Positions 18,880 to 27,431 of a stretch of 64,000 nt of DNA are shown one piece after another. The notes beneath the pieces were generated by a model. That model ran no database searches. It had not been told where the DNA came from and saw only the letters and a list, made by a program, of their open reading frames with translations. Origin of the DNA: Candidatus Riflebacteria bacterium HGW-Riflebacteria-2 (lineage in GTDB: Bacteria; Muiribacteriota; Ozemobacteria; Ozemobacterales; Ozemobacteraceae); the NCBI GenBank assembly GCA_002839435.1, contig PGYA01000008.1, forward strand, positions 62,001 through 126,000, in the 5' to 3' direction. The number at the start of each line of letters is the position of its first letter. The stretch's first letter is position 1. The translations under genes were made by a program, and so were the position numbers.

Positions 18880-20772
18880 TCATAGGCATTTTAACAGCCT
18901 GACGAGACGCGCCTTGTCTATTTCTTGCAGGGCGCCGATTTCGACCATCTTGCGTGTCTCAGTTTTGAGACGTTCGCGCTGTGAAAAGTTAAGACTATCC
19001 TTGAGAACCATGGCCGGAATAACGGCATAGAGCGAGTCACAGTCGATAGCGTGCTGCCAGAAATTCCAGAACTTGGCCGTTTTGTTGCGAATCAGCGAGT
19101 TAATAGCAGACATCGCCAGCGCCTCGGCATTGCGAGCCTCAAGGCGTAGCACGAGATCAAATTCTCGCTGTGCCGACGAAAAATCGCCGGCAAAGAAAAA
19201 CGCTTTACCAAAAAGCATATGGTCTTCGATAAAGCGCGGGTGATAATCGCCAATCTTCTGCAAATGCTTCATTATTCCCTTACTGTCGCCAGTAGCGAGC
19301 GTCAACTCTACCCTGGCGATTATTTCGACAAGGCTTTCTATACCGTCGCTGAAATTTTCCCAGACCTTGAGAGCCCGTGCCGGCTGCCCCTGCATTATGG
19401 CAAGACGCGAATACCAGACAGCAAGTTCTTCGTCGGTGCGGTTCTTTTCGAACAGCTGTTTAAACGTGTTTTCGGCCGTTTCGAGTTCGTCAAGCCGCAT
19501 GGCTGTGTAAGCATAAAGGAAGAGCGCATGCTGCTCAGACGGGTATTCCTTGAGAATAATCTCAAGACGACCGGCAGCGCGGGCAAATTCCTTATCGAAC
19601 AGATCGAGTTCGGTCATAGCCAGATCCAGCTCAGGCATATGCCCGAGGTCGCGCAAAGAATCGCGCAGAATGGCGCGAGCCGCCTCGGTATCGCCTTTCA
19701 TTGCCAGCGATTTTGCCAGATCAATACGATGCCTGGGCTCTTTTGGCCGGCTCAGATGCACCTCTGAATAGATCTCGGCGGCACGCCCGAATTCACGCGC
19801 CTGAAACAGCAGATTAGCCAGTTCATCGGCAACCAGCAGATCGGAAGCATCCTTGCGCCGCAATCCCTCCAGCTCTTTCACAGCAATTTCTAGTCTGATA
19901 CGACCGTCATAAAGACCGTCGAGAATGTCGTATACTTCGGTTTCATGGCGGCTCAAGCCCGACTCGAGCCGCGAAGCAGCTGCTTTTTTACGCAGAACCG
20001 GCAAACGGCGAGCCATTTCGTTGTATTTTTCACGCAACAGCGTTGGCGAGTCTATTGTCTCAAGACCTTTATTGATAACCTCAACTGCTTCGGGAATCCT
20101 GCCGTCGCCAAGATAGACGTCAGCAAGCTTTACCAGCAGATCCTGGTTAACCGGCTCGATCATTATCGCACGCTTGAGCGCGGTAACCGCCTTTTCTCGG
20201 TTATCGAGACGCAACTGACACTGATAAATTCCGAGTAATGGCAGTATTGAATCACAGGCAACAGTGCTGGCACGCCTGAAAATATCGAGCGCTTCATCGA
20301 AACGCTCAAGATGCATCAGGTCATCACCCAGTCGCAACAATGCATCAGTGTCGCCGGCGATTGTATCGAGCTGACCGAGTGTTATCGTTACCGACTGCTC
20401 AATGCGACCCAGGTGCCGCAGACAGACCGCGATGAGCTTCTTTATGTCGTGGTCTTCCGGTTGCAAAGCGGCGGCCCGATTGAAATGCGCGAGGGCCACC
20501 TCATATTCTTCGCGATATACGTAAGCCTTGCCAATGTTGTAGAGCGCCATACTGTTTTCAGGTTCTTTTTCGAGCACCTTTTTGAGAAGCTTAACCGCCC
20601 GGTCGGAAAGCCCTTTCTGAAGGCAGGCTGCCCCAAGGTTCAACATGATGTTGATATTGTCGGGATCAAGACGCAAAGCCCGATCATACTCTTCGATCGC
20701 ATGGTCAAAAAGGCCACGCTGCTGTAGATCGACACCTTTTTCAAAAAATTCCTGTGCTGTTTCTGTTTCCAT
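18880..20772 (-). CDS. TPR-repeat protein
   Basis: 630 residues of tetratricopeptide repeats. The first 120 residues hold clear copies (AQEFFEKGVDLQQRGLFDHA, IEEYDRALRLDPDNINIMLN, SMALYNIGKAYVYREEYEVA), and further repeats continue to the end with a linker around 270-300. There is no signal peptide, so it is cytoplasmic. TPRs mediate protein contacts. The ATG directly follows the stop of the DnaB-like gene (TAA|ATG), with GAGGA upstream; tight coupling suggests a physical partner of that ATPase and of the HEAT protein downstream. No enzymatic domain is seen. Confidence 0.9.
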   Translation of the reverse strand: METETAQEFFEKGVDLQQRGLFDHAIEEYDRALRLDPDNINIMLNLGAACLQKGLSDRAVKLLKKVLEKEPENSMALYNIGKAYVYREEYEVALAHFNRAAALQPEDHDIKKLIAVCLRHLGRIEQSVTITLGQLDTIAGDTDALLRLGDDLMHLERFDEALDIFRRASTVACDSILPLLGIYQCQLRLDNREKAVTALKRAIMIEPVNQDLLVKLADVYLGDGRIPEAVEVINKGLETIDSPTLLREKYNEMARRLPVLRKKAAASRLESGLSRHETEVYDILDGLYDGRIRLEIAVKELEGLRRKDASDLLVADELANLLFQAREFGRAAEIYSEVHLSRPKEPRHRIDLAKSLAMKGDTEAARAILRDSLRDLGHMPELDLAMTELDLFDKEFARAAGRLEIILKEYPSEQHALFLYAYTAMRLDELETAENTFKQLFEKNRTDEELAVWYSRLAIMQGQPARALKVWENFSDGIESLVEIIARVELTLATGDSKGIMKHLQKIGDYHPRFIEDHMLFGKAFFFAGDFSSAQREFDLVLRLEARNAEALAMSAINSLIRNKTAKFWNFWQHAIDCDSLYAVIPAMVLKDSLNFSQRERLKTETRKMVEIGALQEIDKARLVRLLKCL

Positions 20773-22398
20773 TTAAAATTCCTCGGCCCGGCCGGCACCA
20801 CGTCTGGAAGAGTGCGGGTTGGTCTGCTGTTCCTTGAAACGCTCGAGATTCTCGATCATTGCCGTATAATTTTCGACTTCCTGCGGCGCGCATTCTTTGA
20901 ACTTTGCGTATGCCTCAAAATACCGGTAAAAAATGCGTGCATTGGTGCTGCCCATCTTATTCTTAGCGATATACGCCTCGGTAATCGGTATCATGAAACT
21001 GTCTTCCTTGCCCCACTCCCATTCGAGGAAAGGCGTGTCAAAGTTGTTGAGATAGTCACAGTACAAAAAGAAAACCGCGTAGGGGTCGTAGAGCAGCCCC
21101 ATTATTTCTTCGAGGTCTTCTTTTACCGGGCGCCGGCTGCTGATGGCCTTGGGCAGTCCGGCCGTCGCGATTACCGTTACACCCTCGACCGCTGCCAGGC
21201 TTTTAAGCTCAGCCGAAAGAAGATTGCAGCGTTCATTAAAACTCATCTGTGCCTGATTCCGTATAAGAATCTTAAAAATCGGGTCGATGATTACAGCTAC
21301 TTCGCCACCCCTTTCGAGGCGCGTGCGTTTAACATATTTTTTTACGTCATCGATGAACAGCCGACCGCATGATTCATCAACGAGAATAAGGCGGCTGCTC
21401 ATTTTTCCGACAGTCTGTAGAGCGGCTTTTCGCTTTTCCTCTATATCAGCACGGGGAATATACGGGTTCTTGACATAGTCGATCGGAATCTCAGACGCCT
21501 GCGAAACGATCTTGGAAGTCGCGTCGAGGCGGTTCAGGTCGAGGCTGAAAAATATGACAGTAAGGTCAGGGTTTAGATTGGCGAGATCCCATGCCAGCTG
21601 CGTCGCGAAGGTCGATTTGCCCATGCCGACACCGCCGGTGACCAGGTAAAACTCTTTTTGGAAGCCATTAAGACGCTCCATCAGTATCGGAAAGTTAGTT
21701 TGCAAACCGAGATAGCTGCGCTTCTGCTCGCGGTGGTCGGTGATCAACTCTTCCATTTCGGCGAGATGCGAATCAAGGCTTCTGATATAACCGGCACTGC
21801 CCTGCAGGAAAAGGTTTCGCAAAGACTGGATGCTGTTGCCGAGAATTTCGAAAGCGTCTTTCTCGCCGTGAATGATGCGTTCAGAAAACTGCACCATGGT
21901 GCGGTGCGCCTCGACTCTGATATTGCGGTCTCTGATGCGCTCAACTACCGGCTCGATATCGTCAAGCATACTGACGCCGGGCCGCGAAAACGGTGAAAGG
22001 AACAGTTCTCTGACACGGTCTTCTCCACCGCTGATCTCCAGGCGCGTTTTTTTGCCCGGGCGTTCCTGGGTAAGCAGCGCCATAAGATTGGCAAGGTTGA
22101 TCTGCAAACCGTCTTCGATCAGCTCAAGCATGGCGCCAAGCAGTATACGGTTCGCTTCCGGGCCCTGAAAATCGGTTATAGTAAAGTGATTTTCTTCAAG
22201 CTGGCGCCCGATTACAACCGGTTCAAATACGAGATTAGCGAGAATGCGTTCTTCGTCGAGCTCGACCTCGCGCAGATATTCGACCAGACTGCTTCTGATA
22301 TCAGGGCTGCCTGGCCCCTGACTGCTGCTTTTCCGTTTTACCGGGCGTTGCCCGCTTTTATGTGCTGCCACGTTTACCTCCGCTGCATTCTGCAACAT
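20773..22398 (-). CDS. DnaB-like RecA-fold ATPase
   Basis: 541 residues. Residues 45-200 resemble the DnaB N-terminal domain, and from about 228 the RecA core follows: Walker A TGGVGMGKST (around 254-263), VIFFSLDLNRLD in place of FSLEM, Walker B AVIIDPIFKI, a DLEEIMGLLYDPYAVFFLY segment like DnaB's region near its sensor, and the end MGSTNARIFYRYFEAYAKF, like DnaB's GPTGTV..F...ytrF. The motif-3 glutamine (SQL in DnaB) is replaced by TAGL. It could be a diverged replicative helicase, but loss of that residue and its place beside TPR and HEAT genes suggest a specialised paralogue. Confidence 0.8.
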   Translation of the reverse strand: MLQNAAEVNVAAHKSGQRPVKRKSSSQGPGSPDIRSSLVEYLREVELDEERILANLVFEPVVIGRQLEENHFTITDFQGPEANRILLGAMLELIEDGLQINLANLMALLTQERPGKKTRLEISGGEDRVRELFLSPFSRPGVSMLDDIEPVVERIRDRNIRVEAHRTMVQFSERIIHGEKDAFEILGNSIQSLRNLFLQGSAGYIRSLDSHLAEMEELITDHREQKRSYLGLQTNFPILMERLNGFQKEFYLVTGGVGMGKSTFATQLAWDLANLNPDLTVIFFSLDLNRLDATSKIVSQASEIPIDYVKNPYIPRADIEEKRKAALQTVGKMSSRLILVDESCGRLFIDDVKKYVKRTRLERGGEVAVIIDPIFKILIRNQAQMSFNERCNLLSAELKSLAAVEGVTVIATAGLPKAISSRRPVKEDLEEIMGLLYDPYAVFFLYCDYLNNFDTPFLEWEWGKEDSFMIPITEAYIAKNKMGSTNARIFYRYFEAYAKFKECAPQEVENYTAMIENLERFKEQQTNPHSSRRGAGRAEEF

Positions 22399-22515
22399 TC
22401 TAATTCACGACGCGTACCCTGTCAATGAGCATTACAGAGCCGACAATCTATTGCTTGACTCGCCGACGGATATTTGTTACTCATTTTATATCATTAAACG
22501 CTGGCAGGAAAGACA

Positions 22516-22944
22516 ATGATTACACGAGAAGCCGATTACGCAATACGAACAGTGCTGTATCTTGCCCAACACAGTAGCGATGGCGCAGTTGCCACAACCG
22601 AAATCAGCGAAAAAATGCAGATCCCCTACCGTTTTCTGCGAAAAATTTCGCACCATCTGGTCGAAGCCGGCATACTGGCAACCCACCGCGGCAAGCAGGG
22701 CGGCATTTTCCTTGCCCGCAAACCAGCCGAGATTTCGCTTCTCGATGTGCTTGAACTGTTCGACCAGCGTGCTATCAATCTGAACATCTGCTGCCAAGAT
22801 CTCGACGCCTGCGACCGCAGCCGGAACTGCCCGATTCACACACGCCTGGAACTATTGCAAAAGAAACTGAGAAGCGAATTTGCCGCCTGCACTTTCGATG
22901 AACTGACTGGCAGTAAATGCACAAAATACGTCAGAGAGGCTTGA
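22516..22944 (+). CDS. Rrf2-family transcriptional regulator with iron-sulfur cysteines
   Basis: 142 residues, the normal size. The winged helix opens MITREADYAIRTVLYLAQ and continues EISEKMQIPYRFLRKISHHL and GKQGGIFLA, as in IscR, NsrR and RsrR. Cysteines at 92, 93, 99 and 105 (ICCQDLDACDRSRNCPIH) match the spacing that holds a [2Fe-2S] or [4Fe-4S] cluster in the family, so it likely senses redox state, NO or cluster supply. Target genes are unknown; no isc or suf genes are nearby. AGGAAAG precedes the ATG. It overlaps tail-to-tail with the next gene by 14 bp. Confidence 0.93.
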   Translation: MITREADYAIRTVLYLAQHSSDGAVATTEISEKMQIPYRFLRKISHHLVEAGILATHRGKQGGIFLARKPAEISLLDVLELFDQRAINLNICCQDLDACDRSRNCPIHTRLELLQKKLRSEFAACTFDELTGSKCTKYVREA

Positions 22945-23839
22945 ATATCCGTCGCAGTTTTTCCGAGCGCACGGCATCAACTGCTTCGATCGCCGACCAG
23001 TCGGCCCGCTGACCGATCATTTCTTCGATTTTTTCTCGCAATTCCTGGTTACGTATCGCCGACCTGGCGAAAACAGCTCGAAGAACCGAAGCAGCAACCA
23101 GTGCTGTATCAATCATTCCCTGAGGCTCGATTTGACTGTATTTGTCCCCTGAAACATCGAGTTCTGTCATTGGAAACAACGTAACCGCCGCTTCTGATGC
23201 CGTATCAACCCGGATGTCGGTAACCTCGAGAATAGCAATCGGCTCACCTTCGAGATAAAGCCGGGTCTGGCGCAACGCAAACTTCTCACTGGGCGCCAGC
23301 ACTGCAATACATCGGTTCTTTTTACTAGTCTGCCCCGAAAATATAACTTCTCCATCCGAAGCGTTTTCGACGCTGACATTCTCACTGACGCGCGCGAACA
23401 TGCTTTTGAAATCGAGTTCGACGCGGTTGTTGATCGCACCGTCGGTCGGCATGTTGAAGGCAAATTGCGCATTATATTCTTCGCCGCGCGGCACAAAGTC
23501 GAAGGCAACGCCTGCCGAAGCGATAAGAGTCAGGCTTTCTGCCAGCGGATCATTGATCAGAGCCTGGTGATCGATGATTATCAGCACCGGAGTCTGGTCG
23601 TGATCATCGAAAACATGCAAAGAATAGTGATCTGGTGCATGGTAACGCACCTGACAAAGTATATTGAGAGGCATCGGCAGGTTCATGCGCATGTCGAAAG
23701 CCAGTGAACTCAGGTTGTCCTGGGGAAGCCTGACATCGCGGATCAGTTTTAAGATTTCTTCGGCCGTTGGAGTCTGTGCCGGTGCAACCCCGGCAATCAT
23801 CACAATCAGGCTAAAAACAAAAAAAAGTGTCTTTTTCAT
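22931..23839 (-). CDS. Exported protein, LolA-like fold possible
   Basis: 302 residues. The signal peptide MKKTLFFVFSLIVMIAGVAPA is clear. The mature N-terminal part (AEEILKLIRDVRLPQDNLSSLAFDMRMNL, then VRYHAPDHYSLHVFDDHDQ) resembles the start of LolA/LolB-like lipoprotein-sorting domains, which open with a helix and strands carrying amphiphiles through the periplasm. The match is by pattern only. The last 60 residues are helical and charged. It is convergent with the Rrf2 gene. RqcH lies upstream on the same strand (59 bp). Confidence 0.75.
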   Translation of the reverse strand: MKKTLFFVFSLIVMIAGVAPAQTPTAEEILKLIRDVRLPQDNLSSLAFDMRMNLPMPLNILCQVRYHAPDHYSLHVFDDHDQTPVLIIIDHQALINDPLAESLTLIASAGVAFDFVPRGEEYNAQFAFNMPTDGAINNRVELDFKSMFARVSENVSVENASDGEVIFSGQTSKKNRCIAVLAPSEKFALRQTRLYLEGEPIAILEVTDIRVDTASEAAVTLFPMTELDVSGDKYSQIEPQGMIDTALVAASVLRAVFARSAIRNQELREKIEEMIGQRADWSAIEAVDAVRSEKLRRIFKPL

Positions 23840-23898
23840 AGCTTCTCCAGCTTTCTCGATATGCCCAGATTATACATCTGATTTGCCCGAACAGCAAT

Positions 23899-25602
23899 TT
23901 ACTGGTCTACATCGAGAAGCGGCTTTGCGGCAGAAGGATCGACCAGCAGGGTTTTCTGATTGGTGTAGGAAACGCGGCCAGGGCCGCCACCGGGAATTCT
24001 CTTTACATGTGCAACGTCGGCGTAGTCAACCGGCACCTTACTGCTTTCGCGCGCAAAGCTGAACCAGGCGGCCATTACGGCGCCCCGGTAAATATCAGCT
24101 TCGCTGACCTCGCCTTCGGCCTTGCGCAAAATCACATGCGCGCCCGGTACATCGTTAGCGTGAAACCAGTAATCGCCACGACGCGCCAGCTGAAAGGTAA
24201 GCGCGTCGTTCTGGCGCGCGTTGCGGCCGGCATAATAGCGGCAGCCGTCGATTTCCAGAACTGGTTTAAAATCAGGTCGCCGACGATTTCCGCGCCCGCC
24301 TGATTTGTCGCGACGGCCGCCACGGCCTGTAGCAGTCGATTCCAGCGATTTGAGATCGGGTAGCAGGTCAGCTTCGTTTTCGGCGGTTTCTGCCAGCCAC
24401 AGTTGTTCGCGCAGCCAGGTGAGATCGTCGCTGAGAACTTTTATGCGCTTTTCAACTTCAGCAATGCCACGCTGCGCCTTTTTGTAGAGATTGAAAAAGC
24501 GCTGCGCCGACGCCGACGGCGCGCGGGCCGGATCAAGCTCTATGCGGACACTCTGTGAAGTCTGCCAGTCTTCGAGCTCGACAAAGCGGCTGCCTGGCTT
24601 TATCTGATAGAGGTTGGCAACCAGCAGGTCGCCATAATGGCGGTAATGGTCTGAGTCTGAATACTTCGCCAGCAGATTGCGCTGTTCTGCAAGCAAACGC
24701 TCTTTTTGCCTGATTTCTCGCGAAATCATGTCGATGCAATGTTTTTTGCGTTCATTCATGCGGCGGGCTGCCACGAAGTTATCGTTAACCCAGTTCAGTG
24801 CGTCATTCAGACAGGCAAAAACCCTTTTCTGGAAACCTGCGAGATGCTCGAGACGGTAACCCGAGATAGCGCGCACCTTTCCGGCGTCGTGATAAACGTG
24901 GGCCTGAGAATCGGCGGTAATATCAGCAAGCAGACGGGCAAAAACTTCGGCGGCATTTTCGCGCCCGGCACTGTCAAGGCGTGCAAGCAACGTGGCCTGC
25001 AGATCTGGCGAAAGGGCGCCAAGTCGGGTTTTCCATTCCGACGGCGGGGCAGCAAAAACTGTTATCAGTTCCCGGGCTGACGCTTTAAACGGGTTGAGCA
25101 GCGGCATGCTCCCGGGAAGCCGGTAAGTAGCGCCAATCAGGTTGTTTGATGTGCGCGACAGGCGATCTAGAATCTTCTGCTCCGCGTCACAGATAAAAAT
25201 ATCTGCAATGCGGCCAGTGAACTCGCAAAAAAGGTAGTAATCGCTGCGATTGCCAAAAAAGCTGTCAATTGCCACAAAATGCAATCTGACGACGCGGTCG
25301 AAGCGGCATTCTTCTTCGCTGCCGGCGAGATCGAGAGATATCAGACGGCTGTCAGTGAGCAAACGATTAGCCGTGCGCACCAGCGATGAATTCTTGTCGA
25401 GTTCAGCTGCTTTGTCTGTGATACGAAGGCCCTGATCGGGGTTATCGAGGTTCAACACGAGGCTCGACCAGCCGCCACCCTTTCTTTTGAGCTGAAACGC
25501 GAAACTGCGGCCGGAACAATCGACCGCACGCGTCACCAGTGGCCGGTCAGCCAGCATTGCGGCGATTTCGCCGACGTGTTTTTTTAGAGACAGGTAGTCC
25601 AT
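23899..25602 (-). CDS. rqcH: RqcH/NFACT-family ribosome quality-control protein
   Basis: 567 residues, near the family's usual length. NFACT-N occupies about 1-210 and retains the Asp-Arg pair (FDRVVRLHF, residues 102-103) that is essential for tRNA-Ala use in Bacillus RqcH. A helical region follows, with a coiled coil at about 285-410. NFACT-R (about 445-560) reads DYWFHANDVPGAHVILR. RqcH binds split large ribosomal subunits blocked with peptidyl-tRNA and adds an alanine tail that marks the peptide for proteolysis. A basic GRGGRRDKSGGRGNRRR linker precedes NFACT-R. It can also be annotated as a fibronectin-binding protein, an older name. Confidence 0.92.
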   Translation of the reverse strand: MDYLSLKKHVGEIAAMLADRPLVTRAVDCSGRSFAFQLKRKGGGWSSLVLNLDNPDQGLRITDKAAELDKNSSLVRTANRLLTDSRLISLDLAGSEEECRFDRVVRLHFVAIDSFFGNRSDYYLFCEFTGRIADIFICDAEQKILDRLSRTSNNLIGATYRLPGSMPLLNPFKASARELITVFAAPPSEWKTRLGALSPDLQATLLARLDSAGRENAAEVFARLLADITADSQAHVYHDAGKVRAISGYRLEHLAGFQKRVFACLNDALNWVNDNFVAARRMNERKKHCIDMISREIRQKERLLAEQRNLLAKYSDSDHYRHYGDLLVANLYQIKPGSRFVELEDWQTSQSVRIELDPARAPSASAQRFFNLYKKAQRGIAEVEKRIKVLSDDLTWLREQLWLAETAENEADLLPDLKSLESTATGRGGRRDKSGGRGNRRRPDFKPVLEIDGCRYYAGRNARQNDALTFQLARRGDYWFHANDVPGAHVILRKAEGEVSEADIYRGAVMAAWFSFARESSKVPVDYADVAHVKRIPGGGPGRVSYTNQKTLLVDPSAAKPLLDVDQ

Positions 25603-25624
25603 ATTACGGCCTATAAACCGCCGT

Positions 25625-26596
25625 TCAGGGGATTATGGCAGGATAAATGATGCGCCCGGAAAATTTGAGTGTCTGCTTGGCTTCTTTGCCTTCACCAGCG
25701 CGCCAGGCGATACCGGTGCCACCCTCTTCGTCCATGGTTCCGTAGATCCAGTGACCGTCGCGATAAAGAATTGGGCCCAGGAATTCGGGGTCATTAAGTT
25801 CGATGACACCTTTGCTGCCGGCTGGAAAAGCCATCTTCATCGGAGCACGATCAGTCGCACCTCGAACGGCAGTAAACAGCAGAGAGCGGCTCTGGTCTTT
25901 CTCTGAAACAATCGAGGGCATGATAGCCTTGAAACCCATGGGCTCGCCTTCGGCACTGTAATAACTTTCGCCGCCGGCAATTCTTGCGTGCTGCTGTTTT
26001 TTCAGGTCATACATGTAAAGAGTCGACTTTGTCATCCGACCGGCCTCAGGATCTGGATCTTCGATGAGGGCATAAACCAGCAGGCTTTCTGAAACCCATA
26101 CCGGGTGATTGACTATTGTTGTGGTTCCAGTGTTTTCGCTGGTTTTAAGGTGGGTGCTGTCGATAATAGTCTTCTGCTGTTTTGTTGTCGGGTCGAGCAG
26201 TACAATTGAGGTGCTCGCCCAGACTACTTCCGGGTCAGGGGCGTATTGAACAGCAATTCTGCTGCCATCGGGGGAAAAGGCCGGCTCGGCGTATGCACCC
26301 ATTCCGGCACTGATATTTATGGCCGCGCTGGCATTACCAGCCAGAGGCATTATATAAAGCGAGTTGGCGCCTTCGCGATCAGAAACGAAAGCCAGTGTTT
26401 GTCCATCTGGTGAAACGGCCGGCATGTATTCTTCGGCCTCGGTATCAGTGATTTTTATAATTTCACCAGTCTTGAGGTCGGCGCGATAAAGATCGAACTG
26501 TATACCACCGCTACCGCAGAAAACAATTTCTACGGCTTCGCAAAGAAGCGGAGAAACGACAAGCATTGCTATCAGCAAAATTCTGGCGATTTTCAT
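25625..26596 (-). CDS. Exported TolB-like beta-propeller protein
   Basis: 323 residues. Signal peptide MKIARILLIAMLVVSPLLCEAV. At least two PD40/WD40-like blades are clear: ITDTEAEEYMPAVSPDGQTLAFVSDREG and GAYAEPAFSPDGSRIAVQY. This is the repeat of TolB and related periplasmic propellers. No TolB N-terminal domain and no tol genes are present, so it is TolB-like rather than TolB. ATG 26596 follows CAGGAGGG; the longer frame starts earlier but would hide the signal peptide. It probably works as a periplasmic protein-contact platform. Confidence 0.85.
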   Translation of the reverse strand: MKIARILLIAMLVVSPLLCEAVEIVFCGSGGIQFDLYRADLKTGEIIKITDTEAEEYMPAVSPDGQTLAFVSDREGANSLYIMPLAGNASAAINISAGMGAYAEPAFSPDGSRIAVQYAPDPEVVWASTSIVLLDPTTKQQKTIIDSTHLKTSENTGTTTIVNHPVWVSESLLVYALIEDPDPEAGRMTKSTLYMYDLKKQQHARIAGGESYYSAEGEPMGFKAIMPSIVSEKDQSRSLLFTAVRGATDRAPMKMAFPAGSKGVIELNDPEFLGPILYRDGHWIYGTMDEEGGTGIAWRAGEGKEAKQTLKFSGRIIYPAIIP

Positions 26597-26748
26597 TTTC
26601 CCTCCTGTTGCAGTGCCCGGCTGCGATGTTGCTGCCGGCAATTCTTAACTATTGAATAGTATAGCACATACAGCAATTCCCGGTGAGAAGTCAAAGCGGC
26701 GCCCTACCCGAATTTTGAATAAGCTTTTGTATAGCATCTAAATGCTGT

Positions 26749-26777
26749 TTGCCTGTCGGAAAAAGCTGTGGTAATAT
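26749..26777 (+). promoter_or_regulatory. Sigma70-type promoter, leaderless layout
   Basis: TTGCCT (26749-26754), 17-bp spacer, TAATAT (26772-26777). ATG 26784 starts after only 6 further bases. Confidence 0.6.
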
Positions 26778-26783
26778 TGGCGC

Positions 26784-27005
26784 ATGGCTTATTATTATGC
26801 GATTCCGGTTTTTCTGACGCTTCTTTTTGCGTTCTGCTACCTGCTGGTTCACGTGTTGCTTGGCGTTTTCGATCGCCTCAACTTTTTCTGGGACTGGTGG
26901 GATGCCAAGCGCAAGCGCTTTCCTTTGCTGATCGGCGTCGAAATCGCCTATTTTGCGGCGATTCTCTATTACATAGTCTACTGGGAACTCTCCGGCAACA
27001 CCTGA
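26784..27005 (+). CDS. Small two-helix membrane protein of unknown function
   Basis: 73 residues. Two hydrophobic segments (about 4-28, AIPVFLTLLFAFCYLLVHVLL, and 47-67) flank a short basic, Trp-rich loop (FFWDWWDAKRKR). The positive-inside rule places the loop in the cytoplasm. No family is recognised. The promoter directly before the ATG supports expression, and an overlapping frame starting at 26768 lacks any such feature. It stands alone, divergent from the TolB-like gene. Confidence 0.65.
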   Translation: MAYYYAIPVFLTLLFAFCYLLVHVLLGVFDRLNFFWDWWDAKRKRFPLLIGVEIAYFAAILYYIVYWELSGNT

Positions 27006-27111
27006 CCCGTAACCAGAGCCATCACCCCAAAAGCATCCCCCGATTACTCCGATTGCTTTCTCTCTGTAATTTTGCGCGCAGCAAAGCGAAGTCGCAGAAT
27101 CCATAGTCTTT

Positions 27112-27185
27112 ATTGCCATGCTGGATCCTGCGACTGCGCGCAGGATGACTGGCGAAATCACCCGGGCGCTTCGCCCCGGAGAATC
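27112..27185. repeat. REP-like palindromic element
   Basis: TGGATCCTGCGACTGCGCGC runs into AGGATGACTGG, then CCCGGGCGCTTCGCCCCGG, both hairpin-forming. The first part resembles 35331-35361 (GATCCTGCGACTTCGTGCAG). The flanks to 27260 hold no gene. Confidence 0.5.
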
Positions 27186-27263
27186 CTTCGGTTAGGCTGA
27201 TGTAATCAAACATCACCCATTTCCTGTAGGCAACTGTGGATTTCTTCGGCCTGCGAACTGTCT

Positions 27264-27355
27264 TTTCTGCATTTCTGCATTTCTGCATTTCTGCATTTCT
27301 GCCTTTCTGCCTTTCTGCCAATCTGCGTTATCTGCGTTATCTGCGCAATCTGTGG
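27264..27355. repeat. Tandem 8- to 9-bp repeat tract
   Basis: Four TTTCTGCA units grade into TTTCTGCC units, then period-9 ATCTGCGTT units, ending ATCTGTGGATA. It lies just before the promoter of the glycosyltransferase fusion. Minus-strand frames across it (repeating EMQKCRNA) are artefacts of the repeat. Confidence 0.8.
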
Positions 27356-27396
27356 ATACTCTTCCTAGTCTGCTGATTTTCTTCGGTTGGCTGATA

Positions 27397-27425
27397 TTGC
27401 CAAACGGGCGGCGGAAACTTATAGT
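27397..27425 (+). promoter_or_regulatory. Sigma70-type promoter of the WecG-like fusion, leaderless layout
   Basis: TTGCCA (27397-27402), 17-bp spacer, TATAGT (27420-27425). ATG 27432 follows after 6 bases. Confidence 0.65.
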
Positions 27426-27431
27426 TAAGAG

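Noticed and set aside
22436..22500. IscR-type operator before the Rrf2 gene
   Set aside because: TTGACT near 22451 starts a partial match, but the second half-site does not fit.
26768..27106. 112-codon frame overlapping the small membrane protein
   Set aside because: It overlaps in another frame, has no start signal, and its product is low-complexity, whereas the 73-residue frame has two membrane helices and a promoter.
27264..27355. CRISPR-like array
   Set aside because: Units are 8-9 bp and contiguous, without spacers.
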